Source: Salipiger bermudensis (GTDB lineage: Bacteria; Pseudomonadota; Alphaproteobacteria; Rhodobacterales; Rhodobacteraceae). Taken from it: a stretch of 64,000 bases of DNA. Of the stretch, positions 27,094 to 34,596 are shown piece by piece (position 1 is the stretch's first letter; every line of letters begins with the position of its first letter). A program made the translations under genes and the position numbers. Under the pieces are notes generated by a model that saw nothing but the letters and a program-made list of their open reading frames with translations, made no database searches and was not told the origin of the DNA. The stretch covers positions 62,001 to 126,000 of the forward strand of contig NZ_JAIUZY010000012.1 of assembly GCF_020171625.1 (NCBI RefSeq), given 5' to 3'.

Positions 27094-27111
27094 GGGCGCC
27101 CGGAGGCGCCC
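27094..27111 (-). other. Stem-loop after the first flagellin gene
   Basis: GGGCGCC (27094-27100) and GGCGCCC (27105-27111) form a 7-bp stem with a 4-nt loop between flagellin and flaF on the minus strand. A second imperfect hairpin lies right after the flagellin stop (about 27131-27152). Neither has a U tract, so partial termination or mRNA stabilisation is more likely than full termination. Confidence 0.4.
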
Positions 27112-27153
27112 CCCATTGTCAGGTCAGCCGGTGGTCAGCGCCACCCGGCCGGA

Positions 27154-28080
27154 TCAGCGGAACAGCGACAGGATGTTCTGCGGCGCCTGGTTGGCGATCG
27201 ACAGCGACTGGGTCGCCAGCTGCTGCTGCACCTGAAGCGCCTGCAGACGGGCCGCCTCTTCTTCCATGTTGGCATCGATCATCGAGCCGACGCCGGCGTC
27301 GATGTTGTCGACCACCGAGGAGAGGAACTGCTGCTGGTTCTCGAGCGACTTCTCGGACTGGCCGAGCTTGGTGGCGATGTCGGTGACAGCACCGGCAACA
27401 CCTTCGGTCGACGCCAGAACACCGGCAAGGAAGGCCTCGCCGGTGGCGGCCTCTGCGTTGGCCGCAAAGCCCGTCGCGATGGCCGCGAAGTTTGCGACCT
27501 GCTTCTGCATGTCGTGGGTGCCCACGGTGATCGACGTGGTCTTGTAGGTGCCGGCACGGCTGATGCCGGTCACCACGTTGCGGTCCGTCGGAGCGGCGCC
27601 GCCCGAGTCACCAGCGGATGTCAGGACACCCGTCGCGGCAGCGACTGCTGCCGCGGTGCCTGCTGCGGCCCCGGCTGCAAGCATGTCGTCGCCGTTGAAG
27701 GTCGACTGCTCCAGCGTGGTGGTCATCTGCTTGACCAGCTCGTTGAGATCGTTCTCGATCTCGGCCTGGCCGCCGGTGGCGCCCTGCGCGAAGGCCACCT
27801 TGTCGAGGAACTGCTGCCCCAGCTCATTGATGGTCTCGGCACCGAGGCGCGCGGTGGCAACCGAGTTCTTGGTGAGGGTCAGGCCTTCGTTGATCGACGC
27901 GTAGACCGAGCTGTCGCCCTTCATGGTCTCGGAGATCTGGAAATATGCGGCGTTGTCTTTGCCGGACTCGACCTTGAGGCCGGTGGAAATGCGGCCCTGC
28001 GTGCTCTCGAGGTTCGAGTTGATCTGACGCAGGGTCGACAGCGCGCTCATTGCGCTTGCATTGGTATTAATGGAAGACAT
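27154..28080 (-). CDS. Flagellin (copy 1)
   Basis: A 308-residue filament subunit. The conserved D0/D1 N-terminus (INTNASAMSALSTLRQINSNLESTQGRISTGLKV) and C-terminus (LQALQVQQQLATQSLSIANQAPQNILSLFR) frame a short, Ala/Gly/Thr-rich variable domain at about residues 135-170. It is nearly identical to the upstream flagellin copy over both ends and differs in the middle, so the two genes arose by tandem duplication. The 5' leader holds a conserved hairpin and a GGAG ribosome binding site. Confidence 0.96.
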   Translation of the reverse strand: MSSINTNASAMSALSTLRQINSNLESTQGRISTGLKVESGKDNAAYFQISETMKGDSSVYASINEGLTLTKNSVATARLGAETINELGQQFLDKVAFAQGATGGQAEIENDLNELVKQMTTTLEQSTFNGDDMLAAGAAAGTAAAVAAATGVLTSAGDSGGAAPTDRNVVTGISRAGTYKTTSITVGTHDMQKQVANFAAIATGFAANAEAATGEAFLAGVLASTEGVAGAVTDIATKLGQSEKSLENQQQFLSSVVDNIDAGVGSMIDANMEEEAARLQALQVQQQLATQSLSIANQAPQNILSLFR

Positions 28081-28130
28081 TGTAACTGCTCCGTTTTCTA
28101 TCGTTACTGTCCGTCATTCTGACGGAAACC
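28081..28130 (-). promoter_or_regulatory. Structured 5' leader of flagellin copy 1
   Basis: The 50 nt before the ATG align without gaps to the leader of flagellin copy 2. A hairpin (CCGTC stem at 28121-28125 with GACGG at 28111-28115 on the transcript, loop AGAAU) is followed by a conserved AACGATAGAAA stretch and CGGAGCAG ribosome binding site. The outer C-G pair here is U-A in copy 2. This is a candidate FlbT-binding leader. Confidence 0.6.
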
Positions 28131-28151
28131 TATTATTTTAAGTGGGGAGAC

Positions 28152-28180
28152 CCGCCAGCCCGGTACGCCCGGACTGGCGG
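28152..28180 (-). other. Stem-loop between the two flagellin genes
   Basis: CCGCCAG (28152-28158) pairs with CTGGCGG (28174-28180), and an inner CCGG pairs with CCGG (28160-28163 with 28169-28172). It starts 17 nt after the stop of flagellin copy 2. It may end or protect that transcript before the separate leader of copy 1. No U tract follows. Confidence 0.5.
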
Positions 28181-28196
28181 ATCGGGTGGTACTGGA

Positions 28197-29186
28197 TCAG
28201 CGGAACAGCGAAAGGATGTTCTGCGGTGCCTGGTTGGCGATCGACAGCGACTGGGTTGCCAGCTGCTGCTGCACCTGAAGCGCCTGGAGACGGGCGGCTT
28301 CTTCTTCCATGTTGGCATCGATCATCGAGCCCACGCCGGCGTCGATGTTGTCGACCACCGAGGAGAGAAACTCCTGCTGGTTCTCGATCGACTTCTCCGA
28401 CTGGCCGAGCTTGGTTGCGATGTCGGTCACCTGGCCGACAAGGTCTTCCGAGGTCGCAAGCGCGGTGGCAAGGAAGTTGTCCGTTGCGTCGGCGGCAGCT
28501 GCGGTCTCTCCGAAACCGTCGACAGCCGTGCCGCCGTTGGTGGTGCCGGCGACTTCGACGATGGCCTTGAACGACGCGACGAGCGACGCCATGTCGTGCG
28601 TGCCCACGGTGATCGAGGTGGTCTTGTAGGTGCCGGCACGGCTGATGCCGGTCACGACTTCCCGATCAGCGCCCACGGTTGCTGCGCCGTTTACTGCGGC
28701 AGTCGCCATGGCGCCGTCGACACCGGCCACCGCGTTGGTCGAGCCACCGGTGCCCGCCACGATGTCGGTGTAGGAGCCCGCACCCAGCATGTCGTCACCG
28801 TTGAAGGTCGACTGGCTCAGCGTGGTTTCCATCTGCTTGACCAGCTCGGCGAGATCGCTCTCGATCTCGGCATGGCCGCCGGTCGCGCCCTGCGCGAAGG
28901 CCACCTTGTCGAGGAACTGCTGTGCCAGGCCGTTGATGGTCTCGGCGCCGAGGCGTGCGGTGGATACCGAGTTCTTGGTGAGGGTCAGGCCTTCGTTGAT
29001 CGATGCGTAGACCGAGCTGTCGCCCTTCATGGTCTCGGAGATCTGGAAGTAGGCTGCGTTGTCCTTGCCCGACTCGACCTTGAGGCCGGTGGAGATGCGG
29101 CCCTGCGTGCTCTCGAGGTTCGAGTTGATCTGTCGCAGGGTCGACAGCGCGTTCATCGCGCTGGCATTGGTATTGATAGAGGACAT
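28197..29186 (-). CDS. Flagellin (copy 2)
   Basis: A 329-residue flagellin, 21 residues longer than copy 1. The N-terminal ~130 and C-terminal ~90 residues match copy 1 almost exactly. The central region (about 135-235; SYTDIVAGTGGSTNAVAG, then a Thr/Ala-rich segment) differs and is longer, giving a different surface-exposed domain. It has its own leader hairpin and ribosome binding site. It lies upstream of copy 1 in the direction of transcription. Confidence 0.96.
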   Translation of the reverse strand: MSSINTNASAMNALSTLRQINSNLESTQGRISTGLKVESGKDNAAYFQISETMKGDSSVYASINEGLTLTKNSVSTARLGAETINGLAQQFLDKVAFAQGATGGHAEIESDLAELVKQMETTLSQSTFNGDDMLGAGSYTDIVAGTGGSTNAVAGVDGAMATAAVNGAATVGADREVVTGISRAGTYKTTSITVGTHDMASLVASFKAIVEVAGTTNGGTAVDGFGETAAAADATDNFLATALATSEDLVGQVTDIATKLGQSEKSIENQQEFLSSVVDNIDAGVGSMIDANMEEEAARLQALQVQQQLATQSLSIANQAPQNILSLFR

Positions 29187-29236
29187 TTATTCTGCTCCGA
29201 TTTCTATCGTTGTCCTTCGTCTTTCTGACGAAAACG
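29187..29236 (-). promoter_or_regulatory. Structured 5' leader of flagellin copy 2
   Basis: This is the same 50-nt architecture as the leader of copy 1. The stem UUCGUC/GACGAA (29227-29232 with 29216-29221) closes an AGAAA loop, followed by AACGATAGAAA and CGGAGCAG. The pair that is C-G in copy 1 is U-A here, a compensatory change supporting a real RNA structure. Confidence 0.6.
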
Positions 29237-29300
29237 GTCCTGCCGTATCGCAGGCGTAACACGCGAAATCGAAACAGTGTAAATTTTTGATTTTGTCGAT

Positions 29301-29720
29301 TCAGATCGACTTGTCGAACCGTTGCGAGGGAGTCACAGGTCCGTCCTTGGGGGTGCCGTCACGATCATAGAGTCCGCGAAGGCTTTGACGATCCCGGATT
29401 CTTTCGATTTCGCGCGCGACATCCCCTGTGGCTTGGGTCATTCGCTTCAGAAGCGCCAGATCGGTGTGGATGAGATCGCGCAGCTCATCGAGCTTATTGC
29501 GCAGTTTCTGGCTCTGCGGATCGTCACGCCCGAAATATTTTTCTGCCGATCCAAATGCTGTCTCAATTTCGCCCAGAAGCTCGGTTTTGCGTGGATACAG
29601 CTCTTCGACGCGCGCCAATTGGCCCTGCCCGATGGCGGCGATCTCGTCCCGAAGCAGGCGCGCGAGGCGGTCGATGAGCTGCGTCGCCTCGGCATGGGTC
29701 ATCTCGGACATCGGCGTCAC
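29301..29720 (-). CDS. Putative FlgN-like export chaperone
   Basis: A 139-residue, mostly helical cytoplasmic protein (LIDRLARLLRDEIAAIGQGQLARVEELYPRKTELLGEIE, then LRNKLDELRDLIHTDLALLKRMTQ). Size, coiled-coil nature and the conserved central K-x-x-L-L resemble FlgN-type chaperones that protect hook-associated proteins FlgK and FlgL, both encoded nearby. The GTG start overlaps the stop of the preceding rod-binding gene; an ATG three codons later is possible. Sequence identity to FlgN cannot be proven by eye. Confidence 0.6.
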   Translation of the reverse strand: MTPMSEMTHAEATQLIDRLARLLRDEIAAIGQGQLARVEELYPRKTELLGEIETAFGSAEKYFGRDDPQSQKLRNKLDELRDLIHTDLALLKRMTQATGDVAREIERIRDRQSLRGLYDRDGTPKDGPVTPSQRFDKSI

Positions 29721-30028
29721 TCCATCTCTCGGGTCTGGCTGTAGGCGGACAGCGCCCGCTCGAGGCTGGCCGAGAGTCCCGCCCCGCCCTGATCGACGAT
29801 CTCGCGGCTGAAGGCTTCGGCAAGGAAGAAGCGCCAGGTCTCTTCCCCCTGCCCGCCTCCGAAATCGCCGATCTCGACCTGCTTGAGCATCTCGTCGACC
29901 ATCTGGGTGAGGAACATCGCCTCGAATTCCTTGATCGCGCTGGCGGGCGCCGCGGGTGCGGCGGCACCGGGTTGCGCCACCTGCGCCCCGGTGACCTGAA
30001 GCGCGGCCATGCTGGTGTTCACGTCCAT
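29717..30028 (-). CDS. flgJ: FlgJ-type rod-binding protein, lacking the muramidase domain
   Basis: A 103-residue protein with the rod-binding domain AIKEFEAMFLTQMVDEMLKQVEIGDFGGGQGEETWRFFLAEAFSREI. It corresponds to the N-terminal half of enterobacterial FlgJ. The peptidoglycan hydrolase half is absent, as is usual in alphaproteobacteria. It acts as a rod cap or scaffold in the periplasm. It lies between flgI and the FlgN-like gene with tight spacing. Confidence 0.82.
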   Translation of the reverse strand: MDVNTSMAALQVTGAQVAQPGAAAPAAPASAIKEFEAMFLTQMVDEMLKQVEIGDFGGGQGEETWRFFLAEAFSREIVDQGGAGLSASLERALSAYSQTREME

Positions 30029-30039
30029 CGCAGGGCCCC

Positions 30040-31152
30040 TCAGATGATTTCCAGATCGGCGTGCAAGGCGCCGGCGGCCTTGATCGCCTGCAGGATCGAG
30101 ATCGTCTGCGTCGCGCTCAGCCCGATGGCGTTGAGCGCATCGACGAGCCGCTGCAGGCTTACGTCGGCGCCTTCTAGGATGGTGAAATGCGCCTCCTGTT
30201 CGTCGACGCCCACGGTGGTGCGCGGCACCACCACGGTCGTGCCGCCGATGGTGATCGGGTTGGGCTGGCTGACCACCGGATCCTCGCGCACCATCACCGT
30301 CAGACCGCCCTGGCTGACAGCGACGCGGTCGATGCGCACATTGGCCCCGATCACGATCGTGCCGGTCTTGGCGTCGACCACGACCTTGGCGATGCTGTCC
30401 GGCTCGAGCCGCAGGTTCTCCACCTCCGACAGCACCCCGGGCACGTCGCCCTTGCCCGCGCCGTGAATGGCAAGCTCGACGGTGCCGGAGTCGAGCACGC
30501 GCGACGAGCTGCCGCCGAGCCGGTCGTTGATAGCGTCCGACATGCGCACGGCGGTGGTGAAATCGGGGTTTCGCAACGTGATGCGCACCGAGTCCAGCGA
30601 CGACAGCTGGAAATCGACCTCGTTCTCGACCGTGGCACCGTTCTCGATCCGCGCCACCGTGGGCACGCCCTCGGTGATCGAGGCCGCAACGCCCGTCGCC
30701 GAGAAGCCGGCCACCGCGATCGGCCCCTGTGCCACCGCGTAGACCTCGCCATCGGCGCCGGTCAGCGGCGTGACGATCAGCGTGCCGCCCCGCAGCGAGG
30801 TGGCGTCGCCCAGCGAGGAGACCACAACGTCGATGGTCGAGCCGAGGCGCGCAAAGGGCGGCAGCATGGCCGTGACCATGACCGCGGCGGTGTTGGTGGT
30901 CTTGATGTTGTCGTCGGACAGGTTGCCGACCCCGAGCCGCTCGAGCATCGCCTCGATGCTCTTCTCGGTGAACGGGGAATTGCGCAGGCTGTCGCCGGTG
31001 CCGTTGAGGCCGACCACGAGGCCGTAGCCCACGAGCTGGTTCTCACGCACGCCTTCGAACGTGGCAATATCCTTGATCCGGACATCGGCCTGCGCCGGCA
31101 GGGCAAGGCTGAGCGCGCCGATAAGCGCAAAGAGGCAGGCTGCAATCCGCAT
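30040..31152 (-). CDS. flgI: Flagellar P-ring protein FlgI
   Basis: A 370-residue periplasmic protein. It has a signal peptide (MRIAACLFALIGALSLALPAQA) and the FlgI start of the mature protein (DVRIKDIATFEGVRENQLVGYGLVVGLNGTGDS). The C-terminus has LQRLVDALNAIGLSATQTISILQAIKAAGALHADLEII. It forms the peptidoglycan-layer bushing around the rod. It is first in the flgI-flgJ-flgN-like set and divergent from the OmpR-type regulator gene; the 182-bp gap contains a long palindrome. Confidence 0.96.
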   Translation of the reverse strand: MRIAACLFALIGALSLALPAQADVRIKDIATFEGVRENQLVGYGLVVGLNGTGDSLRNSPFTEKSIEAMLERLGVGNLSDDNIKTTNTAAVMVTAMLPPFARLGSTIDVVVSSLGDATSLRGGTLIVTPLTGADGEVYAVAQGPIAVAGFSATGVAASITEGVPTVARIENGATVENEVDFQLSSLDSVRITLRNPDFTTAVRMSDAINDRLGGSSSRVLDSGTVELAIHGAGKGDVPGVLSEVENLRLEPDSIAKVVVDAKTGTIVIGANVRIDRVAVSQGGLTVMVREDPVVSQPNPITIGGTTVVVPRTTVGVDEQEAHFTILEGADVSLQRLVDALNAIGLSATQTISILQAIKAAGALHADLEII

Positions 31153-31225
31153 GGGCTTCCGGTTGGATCGTGTTGCGTTACCTCAAGATTAAACATGGAA
31201 CAGGGGTCATCAGCAACGATTAAAT

Positions 31226-31248
31226 CAAGGATACTCAGACTATCCTTG
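31226..31248. promoter_or_regulatory. Palindrome CAAGGATA-N7-TATCCTTG
   Basis: This perfect 8-bp inverted repeat with a 7-bp spacer lies between the divergent flgI and OmpR-family regulator genes, 78 bp from flgI and 87 bp from the regulator. It is the best-formed instance of a motif that recurs as single half-sites by other flagellar genes. It is a good candidate for autoregulation by the adjacent regulator. Confidence 0.55.
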
Positions 31249-31334
31249 TCTAATGCTTGACCGCTCCGCCTTAACAAAGCATGATCGTCGTGTTCGCTCA
31301 TGGATAACAAGGTCCGAGGGCCCATCGGGAGTGC

Positions 31335-32111
31335 GTGGTGCATATCTATCTTTACGAGCCGCGGTCCAACGCATTCAGGGGCCTGCTGTCCAGGCTGGAC
31401 GAGGCCCAGTGGGAGCCGGTGGCCGTGAACGACGACCTGTTCGACCGCGAGCTCGACCTGCTCGGCGCGGATGGCTACGCCGACCGCCCGGTCCTTCTGG
31501 CCGAGCATCCGCGCCTGGTGGAACACATCTCGCGCCTGCGCCGCGCCGGTTGCCGCAATCCCATCCTCGTGCTGCGCATGGCACGCGACCCGAAAGCGGC
31601 GATGGATGCGCTCGATGCGGGGGCCGATGACGACATCGTCGGGCCGGTGACCGGGCTCGAGCTGCGCAGCCGCGTCAACGCCATCACCCGGCGCTTCCAC
31701 GGACATGCCGCGGGTGCCCTGCGGATCGGCGACATCACCGCCTATTTCGACGGCCGCGACCCCGATGTCGGCGGCCAGCCGATGAAGCTGTCGCAGCGCG
31801 AGCTGGCGATCTTTCAGCAGATCGCGCTGGCGGCGCCGCGGGTGGTGTCGAAATCGGTGATCTACGACGCGGTCTACGGCATGGCGCAGGACCAACCCTT
31901 CGACAAGGTGATCGACGTCTACATCTGCCGGATCCGCAAGAAGATCGAAGAGATGTCTCCCTCGGGCGACCCGCATATCCGCACCATTCGCGGGCGCGGC
32001 TACAAGCTCGCCCCGGACAGCGAGGCGGAAACCGCGCAGGACCGTCCCGCGCGCCTCCGCGTCGCCGCCGGTTCGGGATCAGCGCATGAAGTTCAGAAAG
32101 CTCAGCTGTGA
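31335..32111 (+). CDS. FtcR/Rem-like OmpR-family flagellar regulator
   Basis: A 258-residue protein with an N-terminal receiver-like domain (about residues 1-120) and a C-terminal winged-helix DNA-binding domain (MKLSQRELAIFQQIALAAPRVVSKSVIYDAVYG, DVYICRIRKKIEEMSP, IRTIRGRGYKLAPD). Where a phospho-acceptor aspartate is expected the sequence reads PVLLAEHPRLVEH, with no Asp, so this looks like a phosphorylation-independent pseudo-receiver. Rhizobial Rem and Brucella FtcR hold the same position in flagellar clusters. Its 3' end overlaps the convergent flgL by 33 bp. Confidence 0.82.
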   Translation: MVHIYLYEPRSNAFRGLLSRLDEAQWEPVAVNDDLFDRELDLLGADGYADRPVLLAEHPRLVEHISRLRRAGCRNPILVLRMARDPKAAMDALDAGADDDIVGPVTGLELRSRVNAITRRFHGHAAGALRIGDITAYFDGRDPDVGGQPMKLSQRELAIFQQIALAAPRVVSKSVIYDAVYGMAQDQPFDKVIDVYICRIRKKIEEMSPSGDPHIRTIRGRGYKLAPDSEAETAQDRPARLRVAAGSGSAHEVQKAQL

Positions 32112-33140
32112 CAGTCTGGCCGTGGCCGCGTAGCTTGCCTGAAGCTGGGTCTCGAGCGCGGTGATCGTGGTCGCCGCCTCGTAGCTGTCGACCTCGACCA
32201 TCTCCGCCACGCGCGCCTTGTAGAGGCTGGCCCGGTCTTCCATCCGGGTGTTGGCCTCGTCGATCCTGACCGACGCGGTGTCGAGCTTCATCCGGCTGTC
32301 GAGCAGGCCCGCGAGCCCGGTGCTGAGACGATCGTTGGCGGTCGAGATCCAGGTCTCGTAGGCGGCGGGATCGTCGATCTCGGACACGTCGGTCGAGGCC
32401 AGCATCGTCAGCCCCTGCAACACCTGCCGGAACGCCTCGTCATTGGCCTGCACGCCGTAGGTCACGGTGATGCCGTCACCGATGCCCACCGACATCGGGG
32501 CGCCCCCGGCGGCGCCGGTGTAGAACAGCCCATCGAAGGTCTGATCCGGGTCGGCGGCGGTGTTGTCGAAGATCGCGTCAAGCTCCGCAATGCGGGCGCC
32601 CGCCTCGGCGGCAGTGCCAAGACCGCGCGCGAGAATGCCGTCGATCACCGCCTTGGGGGTCAGGCCGGTATCGGCGCGCGGGCTGTCGTAGTCGTGGATC
32701 GCCGAGGTGCCGTCGCTGGGGCCGGCGAACAGCGGGATGCCGCCGTAATTGACGTTCGCCATCGACAGCAGGGCGTCGAGGGAGGCCTTGGCCTCGATCT
32801 GAATACCCTCGGCGGTGCCGCCATTGGTGCCGGCATTGGCGATCGAGAGATCCAGCGTCCTCTGGATTGCCTCGCCCATGGACCCCAGCGCGCCGCTCAT
32901 GGTGTCGAGGCGGCCGCCGAGAAGCGCGTTGGCGGCGATCTGCGCCTTGTCGCGCTCGAGCGCCGCGTTCACGTTCAGCGCCTCCGAGGCGCTCGGACCG
33001 AGGGATTTGTAGATGTCGCTCTTGATGCCGGTCGCCAGCTCCTGCTCGGCCTTGGCAAGCTGGGTCTGCATCTCGGCATTGGCATTGCGCCGCAGCAGAT
33101 TGCTGTAGAGCGTCGAGGGGGCACGGGTGAAACCGATCAT
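32079..33140 (-). CDS. flgL: Flagellar hook-filament junction protein FlgL
   Basis: A 353-residue flagellin-fold protein at the hook-filament junction. The N-terminus (STLYSNLLRRNANAEMQTQLAKAEQELATGIKSDIYKSLG) and C-terminal helices (DSRMKLDTASVRIDEANTRMEDRASLYKARVAEMVEVDSYEAATTITALETQLQASYAATARLSQLSFLNFM) are typical. It follows flgK at 14 bp in the flgE-flgK-flgL operon. Its end overlaps the convergent regulator gene. Confidence 0.92.
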   Translation of the reverse strand: MIGFTRAPSTLYSNLLRRNANAEMQTQLAKAEQELATGIKSDIYKSLGPSASEALNVNAALERDKAQIAANALLGGRLDTMSGALGSMGEAIQRTLDLSIANAGTNGGTAEGIQIEAKASLDALLSMANVNYGGIPLFAGPSDGTSAIHDYDSPRADTGLTPKAVIDGILARGLGTAAEAGARIAELDAIFDNTAADPDQTFDGLFYTGAAGGAPMSVGIGDGITVTYGVQANDEAFRQVLQGLTMLASTDVSEIDDPAAYETWISTANDRLSTGLAGLLDSRMKLDTASVRIDEANTRMEDRASLYKARVAEMVEVDSYEAATTITALETQLQASYAATARLSQLSFLNFMR

Positions 33141-33154
33141 CGCGGGCTCCGGGG

Positions 33155-34567
33155 TCAGATGGCGCCGAGCAGGGTGTCGAGCATCTCGGAGACGACCGAC
33201 AGGGTCTGCGCGTTGGCATTGTAGGATTGCTGGATCGACGCAAGCTGCTGCAGCTCGTCATCGACATTGACGCCCATGAAGGACAGCCGCGAGCTCTGCA
33301 CCGCGATGGCGCCCGCCGCGAGGCTCTCGGCCGAGGTCTCGGCGCTAGCGCGGGTGGTGTTCTGGCTGGCGATCAGCGTCGAGATGTAGCTCGGCAGGCT
33401 CTTGTTGTCGCCCAGCCCGAGGCTTTCGTCGAAGCTCATCGCGCCGTCGAGCGTGTCGATGAACGCCGTCACCTGCGTATTGTCGCCGGCGGCGCCGGGG
33501 CCCGCCGCGCCCACGCCGTCGCGGATGCGCCAGAGCGAGCCGCCCGCTTCCGGCACCACGGCGTCGTTCACCGAGATCCGGCTGGCCAGCCCCGGCTCGA
33601 ACGGATCCGAGAGCGCCGCGCCGTTGTCGGTGAAAAGGCCCGCCTCGCCGGCGGCAAGGCTGGCATCGGCTTCGACCATGCCGTCGATCAATGCCCGCGC
33701 CACTTCGTCGAGCTGGCTCTGCATCTCGGGCAGGACGGTGCTGAAGAGCTCGATCTTGCCAGACAGGGACCCTTCCGAGATGCCGCGCTTGCCGGGGACG
33801 CCGGGCGTGATCTCGATGGCGCCCGCGCTCAGGATGCCGGTATTGGCATCGAAGCTCAACGTCTCCGCTTCGCCGCCGGAGATCAGCGCCGTGCCGCCCC
33901 CGGTGAACAGCTCGATGCGGCCCTTGCTGTCGGTGCGGGTGGTGAAATCCATGTGCTCGGACAGCGCGTCGAGCTCGGCGCCAAGCTCGTCCTGCAGCGC
34001 CAGCCGCGCCTCGGCGGACTGGCCCTGACCGGCGAGCCGTTCGCTCAGCCCGGCGATCTTCGTGAGCGTGCTGTTCACCACCGCCACGTCGGACGCGATG
34101 CCCTCCCCGGCCCCGTCGAGCGCCGCCTCGAGATTGTCGCCGGCGCGGTTCAGCGCCTGCGTCAGTTCCTGCGCATCGCCCACGGTGGCCCGCTGCAGCG
34201 CGGTGTCGGCGGGGGAGACCGCCAGAAGCCTGAGCGAATTCTGGAAATCGGTCAGGCGGGTCAGCACGGTGTCGGTGCTTTCGGTATTGCCGAGCAAGCT
34301 CGTGTAGTTTTCGAGCCCCGCCGCGATGGCATCCTGCCGCGCCGTGCGCCCAACCTCGCCCCGGTACATGGCGTCGAGCCGGCTCTCGACGGCGCGGGTG
34401 ATCTCGCTCACCTGCGCGGCGCCCTGCCCGTTGGTGGTGATCTGCGCCTCGCGCCGGGCGTAGCTGGCGTTGTTGGCGTTGGCGATGTTGGTCGACACGG
34501 TTTCCGCCCAGCGGGAGCTGGTACTCATCCCGCTGCGCGCCGCGTTCAGGGCGGAGATCAGGCTCAT
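33155..34567 (-). CDS. flgK: Flagellar hook-associated protein FlgK
   Basis: A 470-residue junction protein. The FlgK N-terminus reads LISALNAARSGMSTSSRWAETVSTNIANANNASYARREAQI and the C-terminus NVDDELQQLASIQQSYNANAQTLSVVSEMLDTLL. It joins the hook to the junction protein FlgL. The length is in the family range. It sits between flgE and flgL with short gaps, indicating one transcript. Confidence 0.94.
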   Translation of the reverse strand: MSLISALNAARSGMSTSSRWAETVSTNIANANNASYARREAQITTNGQGAAQVSEITRAVESRLDAMYRGEVGRTARQDAIAAGLENYTSLLGNTESTDTVLTRLTDFQNSLRLLAVSPADTALQRATVGDAQELTQALNRAGDNLEAALDGAGEGIASDVAVVNSTLTKIAGLSERLAGQGQSAEARLALQDELGAELDALSEHMDFTTRTDSKGRIELFTGGGTALISGGEAETLSFDANTGILSAGAIEITPGVPGKRGISEGSLSGKIELFSTVLPEMQSQLDEVARALIDGMVEADASLAAGEAGLFTDNGAALSDPFEPGLASRISVNDAVVPEAGGSLWRIRDGVGAAGPGAAGDNTQVTAFIDTLDGAMSFDESLGLGDNKSLPSYISTLIASQNTTRASAETSAESLAAGAIAVQSSRLSFMGVNVDDELQQLASIQQSYNANAQTLSVVSEMLDTLLGAI

Positions 34568-34596
34568 GGGGTATTCCTATCCGGCGACCGCGCCGA

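Noticed and set aside
28081-28130. Reading the flagellin leader hairpin as an intrinsic terminator
   Set aside because: It has no U tract and precedes the ribosome binding site by only about 25 nt in both genes, which fits a leader element better.
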